DNA of 64,000 bases, taken from Methylotenera sp. (GTDB lineage Bacteria > Pseudomonadota > Gammaproteobacteria > Burkholderiales > Methylophilaceae). The position numbers were made by a program, and so were the translations under genes. Below, in pieces: positions 29,543 to 40,314 of this stretch. The notes beneath the pieces are model-generated. The model was not told where the DNA came from and did no database searches. It saw only the letters and a program-made list of their open reading frames with translations. Within the stretch, counting starts at the first letter, position 1. Each line of letters opens with the position of its first letter. Location: NCBI RefSeq assembly GCF_029946165.1, contig NZ_JAQSDZ010000006.1, forward strand, positions 124,001 to 188,000, given 5' to 3'.

Positions 29543-29573
29543 CGAGCGTACGTAATAATCTGCTTTATTCAAT

Positions 29574-30020
29574 ATGTTTAAAACCCCTATTACTGCCTTG
29601 GTATTGATTCACACTAAAGACTTGCAAGTGCTGATTATGGAGCGGGCGGATAAAGCTGGCTTTTGGCAATCGGTCACTGGCAGCTTAGAGCAAGGTGAAA
29701 CGCCAAGACAAGCTGCGATACGTGAGGTACAAGAAGAGACTGGCTTAAACGCAACTCAATTTGATTTGCAAGATTGGCAAGCCTCTAATGTATATGAAAT
29801 TTATCCACATTGGCGGCATCGCTATGCGCCAGAGGTGAGTCACAATACAGAGCACTTATTCGGCTTAGAACTTCCTTCTCAATTAGCTATCAAATTAGCC
29901 CCAGATGAACATTTGCGCTATGAATGGGTTGACTGGCGTGAGGCTGCAAAACGCGTTTTTTCGTGGACGAATGTAGACGCGTTAAGTAAATTAGGTGAAC
30001 GACACGGCTTAAAGTTGTAA
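29574..30020 (+). CDS. nudB: Dihydroneopterin triphosphate diphosphatase (Nudix)
   Basis: NudB removes pyrophosphate from dihydroneopterin triphosphate in folate synthesis. The 148-residue protein has a complete Nudix box, GSLEQGETPRQAAIREVQEE followed by TGL, at about residues 39-61. The family-specific stretches ADKAGFWQSVTG and WRHRYAPEVSHNTEHLFGLELP are also present. It lies between ispH and nadA on the same strand. Confidence 0.93.
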   Translation: MFKTPITALVLIHTKDLQVLIMERADKAGFWQSVTGSLEQGETPRQAAIREVQEETGLNATQFDLQDWQASNVYEIYPHWRHRYAPEVSHNTEHLFGLELPSQLAIKLAPDEHLRYEWVDWREAAKRVFSWTNVDALSKLGERHGLKL

Positions 30021-30060
30021 ACTATCACATTGAATTAATTGCCTTAATTAAGTAAAAATC

Positions 30061-31185
30061 ATGCAAACAGACACTATTAGCACCGAAAGTAAAAGCATTC
30101 CTATTAAGTTTGAGCGCTTTCAAGCGAGCGAAGACGCTGACTGTCAGCGCCGCATTATTGCCGCTAAAGAAAAGTTAGGTAAGCGCTTGGTGATTCTTGG
30201 TCACCATTATCAAAATGAAACCGTCTATCGCCATGCGGACTTCACTGGTGATTCACTTAAACTATCGCGCTATTGCGAAACTTTAGATGCCGAATATATC
30301 GTGTTTTTAGGCGTGCATTTTATGGCAGAAGTGGCTGATATTCTAAGCCGCCCAGACCAAATTGCTATTCTGCCTGACCTTGCAGCAGGCTGCTCTATGG
30401 CGGATATGGCAAACCTGGCCAAGGTTGAGCGCAGCTACCGCGAACTCAGTAAGGTACTAGATTTTGATGAGACGATTACACCCGTCACTTATATTAACTC
30501 AGCCGCAGACCTAAAAGCTTTTTGCGGTGAACATGGCGGTATTGTTTGCACTAGCACCAATGCTCCGAAGATATTGGAGTGGAGCTTTAAGCAACGCGAA
30601 AAAGTATTATTTTTCCCTGACCAAAATCTAGGTAGATGGTCAGGCTACAAAATGGGTATACCGCTTGATGAAATGCCAATTTGGGATCCTGATCAGCCAA
30701 TGGGTGGTTTGACTGAAGAGCAAATCAAAAAAGCGAAAATCTTGTTATGGAAGGGCCATTGTGCGGTGCATCAAATGTTCCGCCTGCAAAATATTACCAA
30801 ATTTCGTGCAGAACACCCTGATGGCTTTGTGATTTCTCACCCTGAAGCTCCATTTGAAGTATGCCAGAACTCTGATTTTGTTGGCTCGACTGAGTATATT
30901 CTCAAAACGGTTTCTGACGCGCCAGCCAATACTAAATGGTTAGTTGGTACCGAGCTAAACTTAGTGAATCGCTTAGCTGAACAAATGAAGCCGCAAGGTA
31001 AATTAGTTCAGTTTATGAGCCATGTAGTTTGTGAATGTTCAACAATGGCTAGAATTGACCCACAACATTTGGCTTGGGTGCTAGAAAATTTGGTTGAGGG
31101 TAATGTAGTGAATCAGATAAAAGTACCTGCGCATGAAGCTAAGCTTGCTAAATTAACCCTTGATAGAATGTTAGCGGCTTCTTAA
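30061..31185 (+). CDS. nadA: Quinolinate synthase
   Basis: NadA condenses iminoaspartate with dihydroxyacetone phosphate to quinolinate for NAD synthesis, using a 4Fe-4S cluster. The ligands lie in DLAAGCSMADM (about residue 117), GGIVCTSTNAPK and MSHVVCECSTM. Other landmarks are ILGHHYQNETVYRHADFTGDS (broken over about residues 45-65) and HPEAPFEVC. Length 374 residues. The A of its stop codon is the first base of the next gene. Confidence 0.97.
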   Translation: MQTDTISTESKSIPIKFERFQASEDADCQRRIIAAKEKLGKRLVILGHHYQNETVYRHADFTGDSLKLSRYCETLDAEYIVFLGVHFMAEVADILSRPDQIAILPDLAAGCSMADMANLAKVERSYRELSKVLDFDETITPVTYINSAADLKAFCGEHGGIVCTSTNAPKILEWSFKQREKVLFFPDQNLGRWSGYKMGIPLDEMPIWDPDQPMGGLTEEQIKKAKILLWKGHCAVHQMFRLQNITKFRAEHPDGFVISHPEAPFEVCQNSDFVGSTEYILKTVSDAPANTKWLVGTELNLVNRLAEQMKPQGKLVQFMSHVVCECSTMARIDPQHLAWVLENLVEGNVVNQIKVPAHEAKLAKLTLDRMLAAS

Positions 31186-31637
31186 TGGCTGAAATAAATG
31201 TATGCGCCTTATGCATACCTACGCCCCACATTATACTGTGGCAAGATGATTTCTGCCGTGTAGTGTTACTTAATGACGCGGATTATCCCGCGTATTGTCG
31301 CGTAGAGTTAATCGAACATATCAAAGAAATGACCGATTTAGCACCATTACAACGTGCTCGCATGATGAAGACAGTGTTTGCAGTAGAAACGGCGCTTAGG
31401 GAGATTTTTAATCCAGATAAAATCAACTTAGCCAGCTTGGGCAATAAAACACCGCATGTGCATTGGCATGTGATTCCACGGTTTGAAAATGACAAACATT
31501 TTCCAAATTCTCATTGGGGTGAAGCTACGCGTGATGGGGACGCTGCTGCTCTTGATGAAGCTACCATTAAACAACTAGCTGCAAAAGTAAGTAGACTCAT
31601 TGAGTGTGCATTAGAGTCTGAATCCGCCAATAGCTAA
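31185..31637 (+). CDS. HIT family protein
   Basis: A 150-residue histidine-triad protein with HVHWHVIPR at about residues 85-93, the nucleotide-hydrolase or transferase active site of the HIT superfamily. The substrate is not evident. CALC near the N terminus resembles the zinc-binding Cys pair of some HIT proteins. It is translationally coupled to nadA, and its stop overlaps by 4 bases the stop of the convergent ferredoxin gene. Confidence 0.88.
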   Translation: MAEINVCALCIPTPHIILWQDDFCRVVLLNDADYPAYCRVELIEHIKEMTDLAPLQRARMMKTVFAVETALREIFNPDKINLASLGNKTPHVHWHVIPRFENDKHFPNSHWGEATRDGDAAALDEATIKQLAAKVSRLIECALESESANS

Positions 31638-31945
31638 ATTGCAAGCCGTTCCACCACTTTACCATTCATTATATGGCTTTCAATGATTTCGTCTATGTCA
31701 TCATTATCGACAAAAGTGTACCAAATCGCTTGCGGGTAAATCACCAATAACGGCCCTTCACCACAGCGATCTAAACAACCAGCGCGATTGATGCGCACTT
31801 TGCCTTGACCACTTAACTTCAATTTTTTGACACGCGACTTCATATAATCAAATGCGGCTTCGGCACCTTTATCCGCGCAACAAGCCGCGCCATCAGCACG
31901 CTGATTAAGGCAGAAAAATACGTGGTGTTCAAAATAGTTGGTCAT
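31634..31945 (-). CDS. Thioredoxin-like (2Fe-2S) ferredoxin domain protein
   Basis: A 103-residue protein of the NuoE-like 2Fe-2S family. Four Cys fit cluster ligation: VFFCLNQRADGAACC near residues 12-22 and NRAGCLDRCGEG near residues 54-64. The N terminus MTNYFEHHVFFC and the region GPLLVIYPQAIWY are typical of the short stand-alone members in betaproteobacteria. The electron-transfer partner is unknown. It ends inside the last codons of the HIT gene. Confidence 0.85.
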   Translation of the reverse strand: MTNYFEHHVFFCLNQRADGAACCADKGAEAAFDYMKSRVKKLKLSGQGKVRINRAGCLDRCGEGPLLVIYPQAIWYTFVDNDDIDEIIESHIMNGKVVERLAI

Positions 31946-32089
31946 TTTAAAATTTCTTTATTCTCAAAAATAAAAAACGCTTAATTTATTCTGCTTCAAA
32001 ATTGAAATATTCAAGAAAGAGAGCCGCAAACAGTACGATTAGTACGTCAAGGCGAATCTGACGCCGAGTATTATAATTTTCAAACAGAA

Positions 32090-33079
32090 TTACTCAGTGG
32101 CTAGGTTATCTTCTTTAGTAAACGTCCAAGTTCGCGTCATATCAAGAATATCAACCTCTTTATGCATTTCATCTGGAAATCTTGAATAAGGTGCGGCGAG
32201 TTCTACAATATGTTTGGCGGCTTCATCTAATACTTTGTGGCCTGAGCTTTGGTTAATGACAACCTTTTCTATACTTCCATCAGCTTTAATTGAAACTGTC
32301 ATTCGTAATTGACCATACATTTTTAGATTCTTAGCGGCTTCAGGGTAATTGAGATTACCAACTTTCTCCACCTTTTGACGCCATGACTCCACATAAAGCG
32401 CGTAACTATATTTTTGTGTTCTTGCACCAATAAATTTACGCTTTGGGCGCTTTTGATATTCATCTTGCTGTTTAGAAATTAGCGCTTCTAACCTGTCCAT
32501 TTCTAGTGCCGCTGCGGTTAAATCGCTCATATTTAGCTTTTTATTGGGGTTTTCTTGGTTACCCATGTCAGCTTCTTTTGCGGCAGATTTTTGCACTGGC
32601 GAGGACTCTACTTTTTGATTTGATTGCAGTTGCGTCATCAGCTCTTGCGCTTGCTTCTCTAACTCTGCCACATGCTTTTGCTCTTTTGTTTCTTCGGCCA
32701 TCATTTTTGCCGCTTTTTTGCCGGACTTAACTTCTGCCAAAGGCTTCACGGTAAACTCGGATTTTTGCTGCTTAATAGCGGGTAATGCAGACTTCATTTT
32801 GCGATTTTGGTCAGTATTTCCACCGCGATCTAAATCGGCTTGTGCCAACACATCGGCATTATGTGGCTTAGTGAGCGTTTTAGCATTCACCAGCATGACT
32901 TCTAAGGTAGGTAGTTTATCTTTAAATTTTTTAAGTGCGGGCTCAAAGTGAATACTTAATATGATTGCATGCACCAATAATGAAATCCAAATAGCCTTAG
33001 CCATCACGCTCATCGTTTTAGCTTTAACGATAAGTGACTTTGTAGCCACTACTTGTTTTTTCTTAATGGATTTAGCCAA
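32090..33079 (-). CDS. TonB-family energy transducer-like protein
   Basis: A 329-residue protein with one N-terminal membrane segment (AIWISLLVHAIILSIHF, about residues 29-45), a long Lys/Glu/Gln-rich periplasmic spacer with coiled-coil character, and a C-terminal TonB domain (SYALYVESWRQKVEKVGNLN, NYPEAAKNLKMYGQLRMTVS). The start is TTG. Met codons at residues 23 and 26 would shorten the cytosolic tail but keep the anchor. No exbB/exbD is nearby, so its partner is elsewhere or it has an unusual role. It lies upstream of no TonB-dependent receptor in this window. Confidence 0.85.
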   Translation of the reverse strand: MAKSIKKKQVVATKSLIVKAKTMSVMAKAIWISLLVHAIILSIHFEPALKKFKDKLPTLEVMLVNAKTLTKPHNADVLAQADLDRGGNTDQNRKMKSALPAIKQQKSEFTVKPLAEVKSGKKAAKMMAEETKEQKHVAELEKQAQELMTQLQSNQKVESSPVQKSAAKEADMGNQENPNKKLNMSDLTAAALEMDRLEALISKQQDEYQKRPKRKFIGARTQKYSYALYVESWRQKVEKVGNLNYPEAAKNLKMYGQLRMTVSIKADGSIEKVVINQSSGHKVLDEAAKHIVELAAPYSRFPDEMHKEVDILDMTRTWTFTKEDNLATE

Positions 33080-33112
33080 GTTTTAATCTACCAAAAATAT
33101 ATTGTTAAACGC

Positions 33113-34495
33113 TTATTTGATTGCGTCTAATATTTTTTGATGTACGCCTCCAAAGCCGCCATTACTCATAACGAGTACATAATCACCCGGTTTTGCGGCG
33201 TTAGTAATGGCTGCTACTAGTGCATTCAAATCTTGATATACAGAGGCTTTGTCTTTTATAGTCAATAAGGCCTCAGCTGCATCCCAGCCCAGATTTGCAT
33301 CATAGCAAAACACCAAATCGGCCTCTTGCAAACTGGCTGGTAATGCACTTTTCATTACGCCCAATTTCATTGTATTAGAGCGCGGCTCTAATACGGCTAA
33401 TATTCGCGCCTTACCCACTTTACTGCGCAAACCTGCCACCGTAGTTTCAATCGCTGTTGGATGATGCGCAAAATCATCATAAACGGTAATGTCGTTCACC
33501 ACACCTTTGATTTCCATGCGGCGTTTCACATTTTTAAATTCACTTAATGCCTCAATCGCAATACAAGGTGCAACACCTACATGGCGCGCGGCGGCTATCA
33601 CAGCCAGTGCATTCATTCGATTATGCTCGCCTAGTATATCCCAGCTTAAATTACCCTGACGCTCACCTTTAAAGAACACATCAAAACGACCTTGTGCATC
33701 AACGTTTTGTATTGCCCAACCATCACTCGCTTTTAATTCACCAGCACCAAAATATTCTAGATTACTCCAGCAGCCTTTATCAATCACGCGCTGCAAGCTT
33801 TCCTGCTTGTTGCTCACCACTAAACCTTGTTGCGGAACAGTGCGCACCAAATGATGGAATTGTTTTTCAATCGCCGCTAAATCATCAAAAATATCAGCAT
33901 GGTCAAACTCAAGGTTATTAAGTACCGCTGTACGGGGGCGATAATGGACGAATTTAGAGCGTTTATCGAAGAAAGCCGTATCGTACTCGTCCGCCTCAAT
34001 CACAAAGAATGGTGAAGTGCTTTTTTTATCTTGCTTTGGTGTTTGCGGCAAACGCGCAGAAACGCCAAAATTCTCAGGAACGCCACCTATCAAAAAGCCT
34101 GGCGCTAAACCCGCATATTCCAACACCCAAGCCAACATGGAGCTCGTTGTCGTTTTGCCATGCGTACCTGCCACAGCAAGCACCCACTTACCTTGCAACA
34201 CATTCTCCGCCAACCATTGTGGGCCAGAGATATAAGGTAAACCTTGATTTAAAATCTCTTCCATTAAGGGATTTCCGCGTGAAACCACGTTACCAATCAC
34301 ATAAATATCAGGGTTAAGTTTGGTTTGCTCAGGCGAAAAACCTTCAATCAGCTCTATACCCTGCGCCTCAAGCTGTGTGCTCATCGGTGGATAAACGTTA
34401 GCATCGCAACCCGTAACACGATGCCCAGCTTGCTTAGCCAGCACCGCGATGCCGCCCATGAATGTACCGCAAATACCTGAAATGTGAATGTGCAT
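33113..34495 (-). CDS. mpl: UDP-MurNAc:L-Ala-gamma-D-Glu-meso-DAP ligase
   Basis: Mpl re-attaches recycled tripeptide to UDP-MurNAc. The 460-residue protein begins MHIHISGICGTFMGGIAVLAK, the Mpl-specific version of the Mur-ligase N terminus. It has the P-loop AVAGTHGKTTTSSML (about residues 108-122), EADEYDTAFFDKRSKF and the C-terminal MSNGGFGG. It lies 13 bases after metH on the same strand and may share its transcript. Confidence 0.96.
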   Translation of the reverse strand: MHIHISGICGTFMGGIAVLAKQAGHRVTGCDANVYPPMSTQLEAQGIELIEGFSPEQTKLNPDIYVIGNVVSRGNPLMEEILNQGLPYISGPQWLAENVLQGKWVLAVAGTHGKTTTSSMLAWVLEYAGLAPGFLIGGVPENFGVSARLPQTPKQDKKSTSPFFVIEADEYDTAFFDKRSKFVHYRPRTAVLNNLEFDHADIFDDLAAIEKQFHHLVRTVPQQGLVVSNKQESLQRVIDKGCWSNLEYFGAGELKASDGWAIQNVDAQGRFDVFFKGERQGNLSWDILGEHNRMNALAVIAAARHVGVAPCIAIEALSEFKNVKRRMEIKGVVNDITVYDDFAHHPTAIETTVAGLRSKVGKARILAVLEPRSNTMKLGVMKSALPASLQEADLVFCYDANLGWDAAEALLTIKDKASVYQDLNALVAAITNAAKPGDYVLVMSNGGFGGVHQKILDAIK

Positions 34496-34508
34496 ATTAT
34501 TTATTTTC

Positions 34509-37500
34509 TTAACTCAAATTCGGCGCCAACCAGCGCTCTAAATAGTCTTTAGGCAAGTTTCTACGTTTTGCTATGTCTTCTAATTGATCGGTGCCAATTT
34601 TATCTACACTAAAATATTTGGCTTCTTTGTGCGCAAAATAAAAGCCTGAAACGGCGGCGGCGGGCTGCATGGCGAATGATTCCGTTAGTGTCATGCTAAT
34701 TTCATCGCATTGCAATAGCTTGAACATATCAGGTTTTACCGTATGGTCTGGGCATGCTGGGTAGCCTGGCGCTGGGCGAATACCTTGATATTGCTCTTTA
34801 ATTAGCGCTTCGACCGCTAATTTTTCATCAGCTGCATAACCCCAGAAGTCTGTACGGATACGTTCGTGCATGTATTCAGCAAAAGCTTCAGCCAACCTAT
34901 CTGCTATAGATTTAAACATAATGCCGCTATAGTCGTCATGCGCATCAATGAAGCGTCTTTCGATTTTCTCTATGCCCAAACCTGCGGTGACGGCGAATAA
35001 ACCGACATAGTCTGCAATGCCTTTAGGTGCTACAAAATCGCTTAAGCATTGGTTGGGGCGCGGTACGCCATCAATCACGGGCTTAACGCTTTGCTGACGC
35101 ATACCGTAATAAGTGAACGCCACTTGATTACGAGTTTCATCCGTATAGATTTCAATATCATCGTCATTGACCGTATTGGCGGGCATGATGGCAATCACCC
35201 CGTTTGCGCTTAACCAACGACCATCGATGATTTTTTTCAACATTGCTTGCGCTTCGGCGAACACTTTAGTGGCAGCTTCGCCCACTACGTGATCGCTCAA
35301 AATTGCTGGGTAAGGACCAGCTAAATCCCAAGTTTGGAAAAAAGGTCCCCAATCGATGTATTTGGCAATTAGGCTTAAATCAATGTTTTTGAATACGCGG
35401 CGACCAATAAATTTCGGTTTTACAGGTGCAAATTCGCCGGCAAAACTCAAAGCCATTTTGTTCTTCCGCGCATCTGCTAGCGTAAGTAAAGGCACGCCTT
35501 TTTTGTTAGCGTGCTGAGTACGTGCTTTTTCGTAATCTGCTTGAATCTCGGCTAAATAGGCACCGCGCGTTTCTGGCGTGAGCAAATTTTGCATGACTGA
35601 AACCGAGCGTGAGGCATCTGGTACATAGACAATTGGGCCATCATAATGTGGCGCAATTTTCACCGCGGTATGCGCGCGTGAGGTAGTAGCACCACCGATT
35701 AATAGCGGCATTTGCATGTCTTTAAAATACGGGTCACGCTGCATTTCTCTGGCGATATACGTCATTTCTTCTAAGCTTGGGGTGATTAAACCGCTCAAGC
35801 CGATAATGTCGGCATTCTCGGCTTTTGCCATGGCTAGAATCTCGGCCGCTGGCACCATCACACCCATGTTAACCACTTCAAAGTTATTACATTGCAGCAC
35901 CACAGAGACAATGTTTTTGCCAATATCATGCACATCACCTTTAACGGTAGCGATGACCATTTTGCCTTTAGGCTTAGCAACAATACCAGTGCGTTTTTCG
36001 TCCGCAGCTTTTTCAGCTTCAATAAAAGGGATAAGGTGCGCTACCGCTTGCTTCATCACGCGCGCGGATTTCACAACTTGCGGCAAAAACATCTTACCTT
36101 GCCCAAATAAATCCCCCACCACGTTCATGCCCGACATAAGCGGACCTTCAATGACATGAATAGGTCTACCGCCACTCGCTTCAACTGCAGCCCGTGCCTC
36201 TTCGGTATCTTCTACAATAAATTCGGTAATGCCGTGCACCATAGCGTGCGCTAATCGTTTTTCAACTGGCACTGGGTTTTCTGGCGAACCGCGCCATTCT
36301 AGCGTTGCAGCTTCTTTTTTACCGCCTGCTACCAAAGTGCCTGCGATTTCAATCAGGCGTTCTGTTGGTACAAGTAGATTGTCTGGATCACTAATGCGGT
36401 TAAGGACAACATCTTCTACGCGTTCTTTTAACTCTGGCGCAAGGTCATCATAAACGCCCATCATGCCCGCGTTGACAATCCCCATCGTCATGCCCGCTTT
36501 AATGGCGTGGTATAAAAACACGGTATGAATCGCCTCGCGCGCAGGGTCGTTGCCGCGGAAGCTAAAACTCACGTTCGACACACCGCCTGAAATTTTGGCA
36601 TGTGGCAGATTTTGCTTAATCCAACGCGTGGCTTCAATAAAGTCAACCGCGTAGTTGTTGTGCTCTTCAATACCCGTGGCAATGGCAAAAATATTCGGGT
36701 CAAAAATAATGTCTTCTGGCGGAAAATCCATGCCTACCAATAAATCATAAGCACGTTTGCAAATCTCAATCTTACGGGCGTAAGTATCGGCTTGGCCTTT
36801 TTCATCAAACGCCATCACGATGACTGCGGCACCATAACGACGGCATAAATTAGCTTGGCGTAAAAATTCCGCTTCGCCTTCTTTCATTGAGATTGAGTTA
36901 ACAATTGACTTGCCTTGCACGCACTTTAAGCCCGCCTCAATGACTGACCATTTACTTGAGTCAATCATAATCGGCACGCGTGCAATATCCGGCTCGCTGG
37001 CGATTAAATTCAGGAAATGTGTCATGGCTTTAACGGCATCAAGCATGCCTTCATCCATGTTAATGTCGATGACTTGCGCGCCGTTTTCTACCTGTTGGCG
37101 CGCAACAGAAAGTGCCTCATCATATTGTTCATTAATAATCATGCGCGCGAAGGCTTTACTACCTGTAACGTTGGTACGCTCACCCACGTTAACAAACAAA
37201 GAATCCTCGTCAATCACAAAAGGTTCTAACCCTGCGAGACGTGTGTATGCGGGTATGGTTGGCACTTGGCGCGGCGCGATATCTTTAATTTCGTTATAGA
37301 TTGCGTTGATATGGTCTGGCGTGGTGCCGCAACAGCCGCCTGCGATGTTTAAAAAGCCGCTGATTGCAAATTCCTTAACCAAATTTGAAGTCACATCAGG
37401 CGTTTCATCAAAGCCCGTATCTGACATTGGATTCGGCAAGCCCGCATTAGGGTAAATGCACACAAAGGTTTCGGCAATTTTCGAAAGCTCTTCTACATAA

Positions 37501-38297
37501 GGGCGCATTAACGTTGCACCTAATGCACAATTTAAACCGATAGTGATAGGTTTTGCATGGCGGACTGAGTTCCAAAAAGCGGTAACGGTTTGCCCTGATA
37601 AAATACGACCTGATGCATCAGTCACCGTGCCAGAAATCATGATTGGCATTGTGTAGCCAACTTCTTCAAAAAACGTATCAATAGCAAACAGAGCGGCTTT
37701 ACAGTTAAGCGTATCGAATATCGTTTCAACCATTAAGATATCTGAGCCGCCCTCGACCAAGCCTCGAGCTTGCTCTAAGTAAGCGTTTACTAACTGATCA
37801 AAATTCACATTTCGCGCGGCTGGATCGTTCACATCTGGCGAAATGCTGGCAGTTTTTGGTGTAGGGCCAAGCGTACCCGCTACAAAGCGCGGTTTATCTG
37901 GAGTGCTGTACTTATCGCATGATGCTTTTGCAAGCTTGGCGGCTTGCACGTTCATTTCGTACACTAGATGCGCCATGTGATAATCATCTTGCGCAACGCT
38001 TGTAGCACCGAAAGTATTGGTTTCAATAATATCGGCACCTGCGGCTAGATATTTTTCGTGAATTTCTTGAATGATATGTGGTTGCGTTAAAGTAAGCAGT
38101 TCATTATTACCCTTAACGAACAACTCGCGCTCACCTGCTGGCGCCTTAAAATCAGCAAACTGCGAACCTCTATAATCAGCCTCGGACAGCTTGTATTGCT
38201 GAATCATCGTACCCATCGCGCCATCTAAAATTAAGATGCGCTGAGCCATTAATGTACGTAGTTGCTGCTCTGTGGCGGATAAATGATTGTCTTGCAT
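34509..38297 (-). CDS. metH: Cobalamin-dependent methionine synthase
   Basis: MetH transfers a methyl group from methyl-tetrahydrofolate to homocysteine. The 1262-residue protein has all four modules. The homocysteine domain carries zinc ligands in NCALGA and [10 protein letters not shown] (to about residue 350). The pterin domain has [18 protein letters not shown]. The cobalamin domain has the DxHxxG signature [11 protein letters not shown] (about residue 780). The complete C-terminal activation domain ends [17 protein letters not shown]. No cobalamin or SAH riboswitch pattern was seen in the 124-base leader. Confidence 0.98.
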   Translation of the reverse strand: MQDNHLSATEQQLRTLMAQRILILDGAMGTMIQQYKLSEADYRGSQFADFKAPAGERELFVKGNNELLTLTQPHIIQEIHEKYLAAGADIIETNTFGATSVAQDDYHMAHLVYEMNVQAAKLAKASCDKYSTPDKPRFVAGTLGPTPKTASISPDVNDPAARNVNFDQLVNAYLEQARGLVEGGSDILMVETIFDTLNCKAALFAIDTFFEEVGYTMPIMISGTVTDASGRILSGQTVTAFWNSVRHAKPITIGLNCALGATLMRPYVEELSKIAETFVCIYPNAGLPNPMSDTGFDETPDVTSNLVKEFAISGFLNIAGGCCGTTPDHINAIYNEIKDIAPRQVPTIPAYTRLAGLEPFVIDEDSLFVNVGERTNVTGSKAFARMIINEQYDEALSVARQQVENGAQVIDINMDEGMLDAVKAMTHFLNLIASEPDIARVPIMIDSSKWSVIEAGLKCVQGKSIVNSISMKEGEAEFLRQANLCRRYGAAVIVMAFDEKGQADTYARKIEICKRAYDLLVGMDFPPEDIIFDPNIFAIATGIEEHNNYAVDFIEATRWIKQNLPHAKISGGVSNVSFSFRGNDPAREAIHTVFLYHAIKAGMTMGIVNAGMMGVYDDLAPELKERVEDVVLNRISDPDNLLVPTERLIEIAGTLVAGGKKEAATLEWRGSPENPVPVEKRLAHAMVHGITEFIVEDTEEARAAVEASGGRPIHVIEGPLMSGMNVVGDLFGQGKMFLPQVVKSARVMKQAVAHLIPFIEAEKAADEKRTGIVAKPKGKMVIATVKGDVHDIGKNIVSVVLQCNNFEVVNMGVMVPAAEILAMAKAENADIIGLSGLITPSLEEMTYIAREMQRDPYFKDMQMPLLIGGATTSRAHTAVKIAPHYDGPIVYVPDASRSVSVMQNLLTPETRGAYLAEIQADYEKARTQHANKKGVPLLTLADARKNKMALSFAGEFAPVKPKFIGRRVFKNIDLSLIAKYIDWGPFFQTWDLAGPYPAILSDHVVGEAATKVFAEAQAMLKKIIDGRWLSANGVIAIMPANTVNDDDIEIYTDETRNQVAFTYYGMRQQSVKPVIDGVPRPNQCLSDFVAPKGIADYVGLFAVTAGLGIEKIERRFIDAHDDYSGIMFKSIADRLAEAFAEYMHERIRTDFWGYAADEKLAVEALIKEQYQGIRPAPGYPACPDHTVKPDMFKLLQCDEISMTLTESFAMQPAAAVSGFYFAHKEAKYFSVDKIGTDQLEDIAKRRNLPKDYLERWLAPNLS

Positions 38298-38421
38298 AGT
38301 TACTTTCGGTGAATCAATATGTTTTGTTTGCTATTGCATGTCATTTTAACATGCTATTAGTTCTGCAGACTTGCAGCGAACTGCATTTGCATAATCTGAA
38401 AGTCTTAGCTAATTCTTTCTT

Positions 38422-39969
38422 TTAAACAGCTTTATCGTATTTTCGATATTGAACGGCTTCTGCAATATGAATAGGCTTTATCGCATCATCTCCTGCCAAA
38501 TCGGCAATCGTGCGGGCGACTTTTAATATGCGGTGATAAGCCCGTGCGGATAAACTTAATCGGCTAATCGCTTGTTTAAGCAGCTGCATTCCCGCTTCAT
38601 CGGTCACACAATACCGCTCGATTTCTTTAGTGCCTAGCAGGTTATTTGGCTTAGCTTGCCTGTTAAGCTGTTTCTCTCTAGCGCTTTCTACTCTGAGCCT
38701 TATCGCTTGTGAGTGTTCACTTACACTGGCTTTTGTTAGCTCATCTTCGCTCAGCGCAGGCACTTCAATATGAATGTCAATGCGGTCTAACAACGGCCCT
38801 GAGATTTTAGCTTTGTATCGTGACACTTGGTCTGGCGTACAGCGACATTTATTGTTGTGATGTCCTAAATATCCACAAGGGCAGGGATTCATGGCTGCGA
38901 TTAATTGAAAGTTTGCAGGAAAATCTGCTTGTCTTGCGGCACGCGAAATTGTAATGCGACCGCTTTCTAATGGCTCTCGTAATACTTCAAGCACTTTACG
39001 GTCAAACTCTGGAAGTTCATCTAAAAACAGAACGCCATGGTGTGCTAAGCTAATCTCACCTGGCCGTGGAATTCCACCACCACCGACCAATGCTACCGCC
39101 GAAGCCGTATGATGTGGCGCTCGATAAGGTCTACGCTTCCAGTTTTCTAGCTTGTAATTTCCATTAAGCGATTGTATGGCTGCAGTATCCAAAGCTTCCG
39201 ACTCGGTCATTTCAGGCAAAATGCCAACAAAGCGCGATGCCAACATGCTTTTACCTGTGCCGGGCGGACCGCTCATAATCACACTATGACCTCCAGCCGC
39301 GGCAATTTCCAAAGCGCGCTTAGACATGCTTTGCGCTTTTACATCGCTAAAGTCAGGGTAATTTACTTCATGAACAAAGTCAGCTGATTCCAATTGCGTT
39401 AACGCCGTATGCCCACTCAAATGCGCACAAACTTCTAATAATGAATTCGCTGGATAAATAATAGCTTCTTTAACGAGCGCAGCCTCTGCCGCACTATTAT
39501 GAGGCAATATAAATGCACGCTTTTGGGGCATGCTTTCATTTGTAGCATTACCCTTAGTTTTTAGATTACTTGCATCAAGCATCATGCTTGAAGTCATTGC
39601 CAGCGCGCCTCGAATTGGACGCAATTCACCCGTTAATGCTAACTCGCCTGCAAATTCATATCGTGATAATGGTTCAGTTGGTATTTGTCCACTTGCCGCC
39701 AATATGCCTAGAGCAATTGGCAAATCATAACGCCCACTCTCTTTTGGTAAATCTGCGGGAGCCAAATTTACAGTAATACGCCGCGCGGGAAATTCAAATT
39801 GGGCGGTCTGCAAGGCGGCTCGTACTCGATCTTTACTTTCTTTTACCTCAGCCTCTGGCAATCCTACAATCGTAAAACTAGGTAATCCGTTTGCCAAATG
39901 CACTTCAACCACAACCTCTGGCGCATCCATACCGTTTAATGCACGGCTATACAATACAGCAAGACTCAT
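38422..39969 (-). CDS. yifB: YifB-type Mg-chelatase-like AAA ATPase
   Basis: YifB/ComM family AAA+ helicase-like protein; ComM promotes branch migration during natural transformation. I start at ATG 39969 (MSLAVLYSRALNG), which overlaps the upstream ubiK stop as ATGA. A longer frame adds 8 unrelated residues. Domains: LonC-like N-terminal region (VNLAPADLPKESGRYDLPIA), Walker A GPPGTGKSMLASR at about residue 220, Walker B GVLFLDELPEF, Cys motif MNPCPCGYLG and the C-terminal Mg_chelatase_C domain. A decayed copy of its first 30 or so codons lies at 41732-41833. Confidence 0.95.
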   Translation of the reverse strand: MSLAVLYSRALNGMDAPEVVVEVHLANGLPSFTIVGLPEAEVKESKDRVRAALQTAQFEFPARRITVNLAPADLPKESGRYDLPIALGILAASGQIPTEPLSRYEFAGELALTGELRPIRGALAMTSSMMLDASNLKTKGNATNESMPQKRAFILPHNSAAEAALVKEAIIYPANSLLEVCAHLSGHTALTQLESADFVHEVNYPDFSDVKAQSMSKRALEIAAAGGHSVIMSGPPGTGKSMLASRFVGILPEMTESEALDTAAIQSLNGNYKLENWKRRPYRAPHHTASAVALVGGGGIPRPGEISLAHHGVLFLDELPEFDRKVLEVLREPLESGRITISRAARQADFPANFQLIAAMNPCPCGYLGHHNNKCRCTPDQVSRYKAKISGPLLDRIDIHIEVPALSEDELTKASVSEHSQAIRLRVESAREKQLNRQAKPNNLLGTKEIERYCVTDEAGMQLLKQAISRLSLSARAYHRILKVARTIADLAGDDAIKPIHIAEAVQYRKYDKAV

Positions 39970-40178
39970 GACGCCCGCTTTGATAATAAGCATTGTGGAA
40001 ATTTGATCCCTAACAACTGCTTGTGTTTGGCATTACCCAACACCTCTGCCTGAACTTTAAAGGCATCACGATTCACCGGCTCCATTTTGGTGAATGCGCT
40101 CATTAATAGTGCGTTTATGCTTTTTTCTAAGTTGGCCAAAGGCGAATCAGTAACTATCTGTTTGATTTTATTATACAT
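39966..40178 (-). CDS. UbiK/BMFP-type protein, paralog with divergent C terminus
   Basis: A 70-residue protein whose first 46 or so residues match the ubiK gene at 41830-42075 (SPLANLEKSINALLMSAFTKME against SPLGDADKNIHALIKSVLTK). UbiK is a membrane-associated accessory factor for ubiquinone synthesis and has a C-terminal coiled coil. Here that part is replaced by a basic, non-heptad end, GIKFPQCLLSKRAS, so the coiled coil is lost. Its stop overlaps the yifB start. It is probably a decaying duplicate, though still an open frame. Confidence 0.7.
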   Translation of the reverse strand: MYNKIKQIVTDSPLANLEKSINALLMSAFTKMEPVNRDAFKVQAEVLGNAKHKQLLGIKFPQCLLSKRAS

Positions 40179-40314
40179 TTATATAATTTCCTGCGTTCCA
40201 AACATTTTAAATTCATTATTTATTAGGCCTAGTTTAGCAGATTATTTCCTATGATTATATAAACATAACAATCACATAACTTTATATCACATTGATTACA
40301 AAGCATTTTATTTC

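Noticed and set aside
35716-36159. Plus-strand 147-codon frame opposite metH
   Set aside because: MetH is full length with all domains in the other strand; this frame reads as Ser/Leu/Ile-rich antisense sequence.
38298-38421. Possible cobalamin or SAH riboswitch before metH
   Set aside because: The 124-base leader shows only a short GCATGT/ACATGC stem and no conserved box of either riboswitch.
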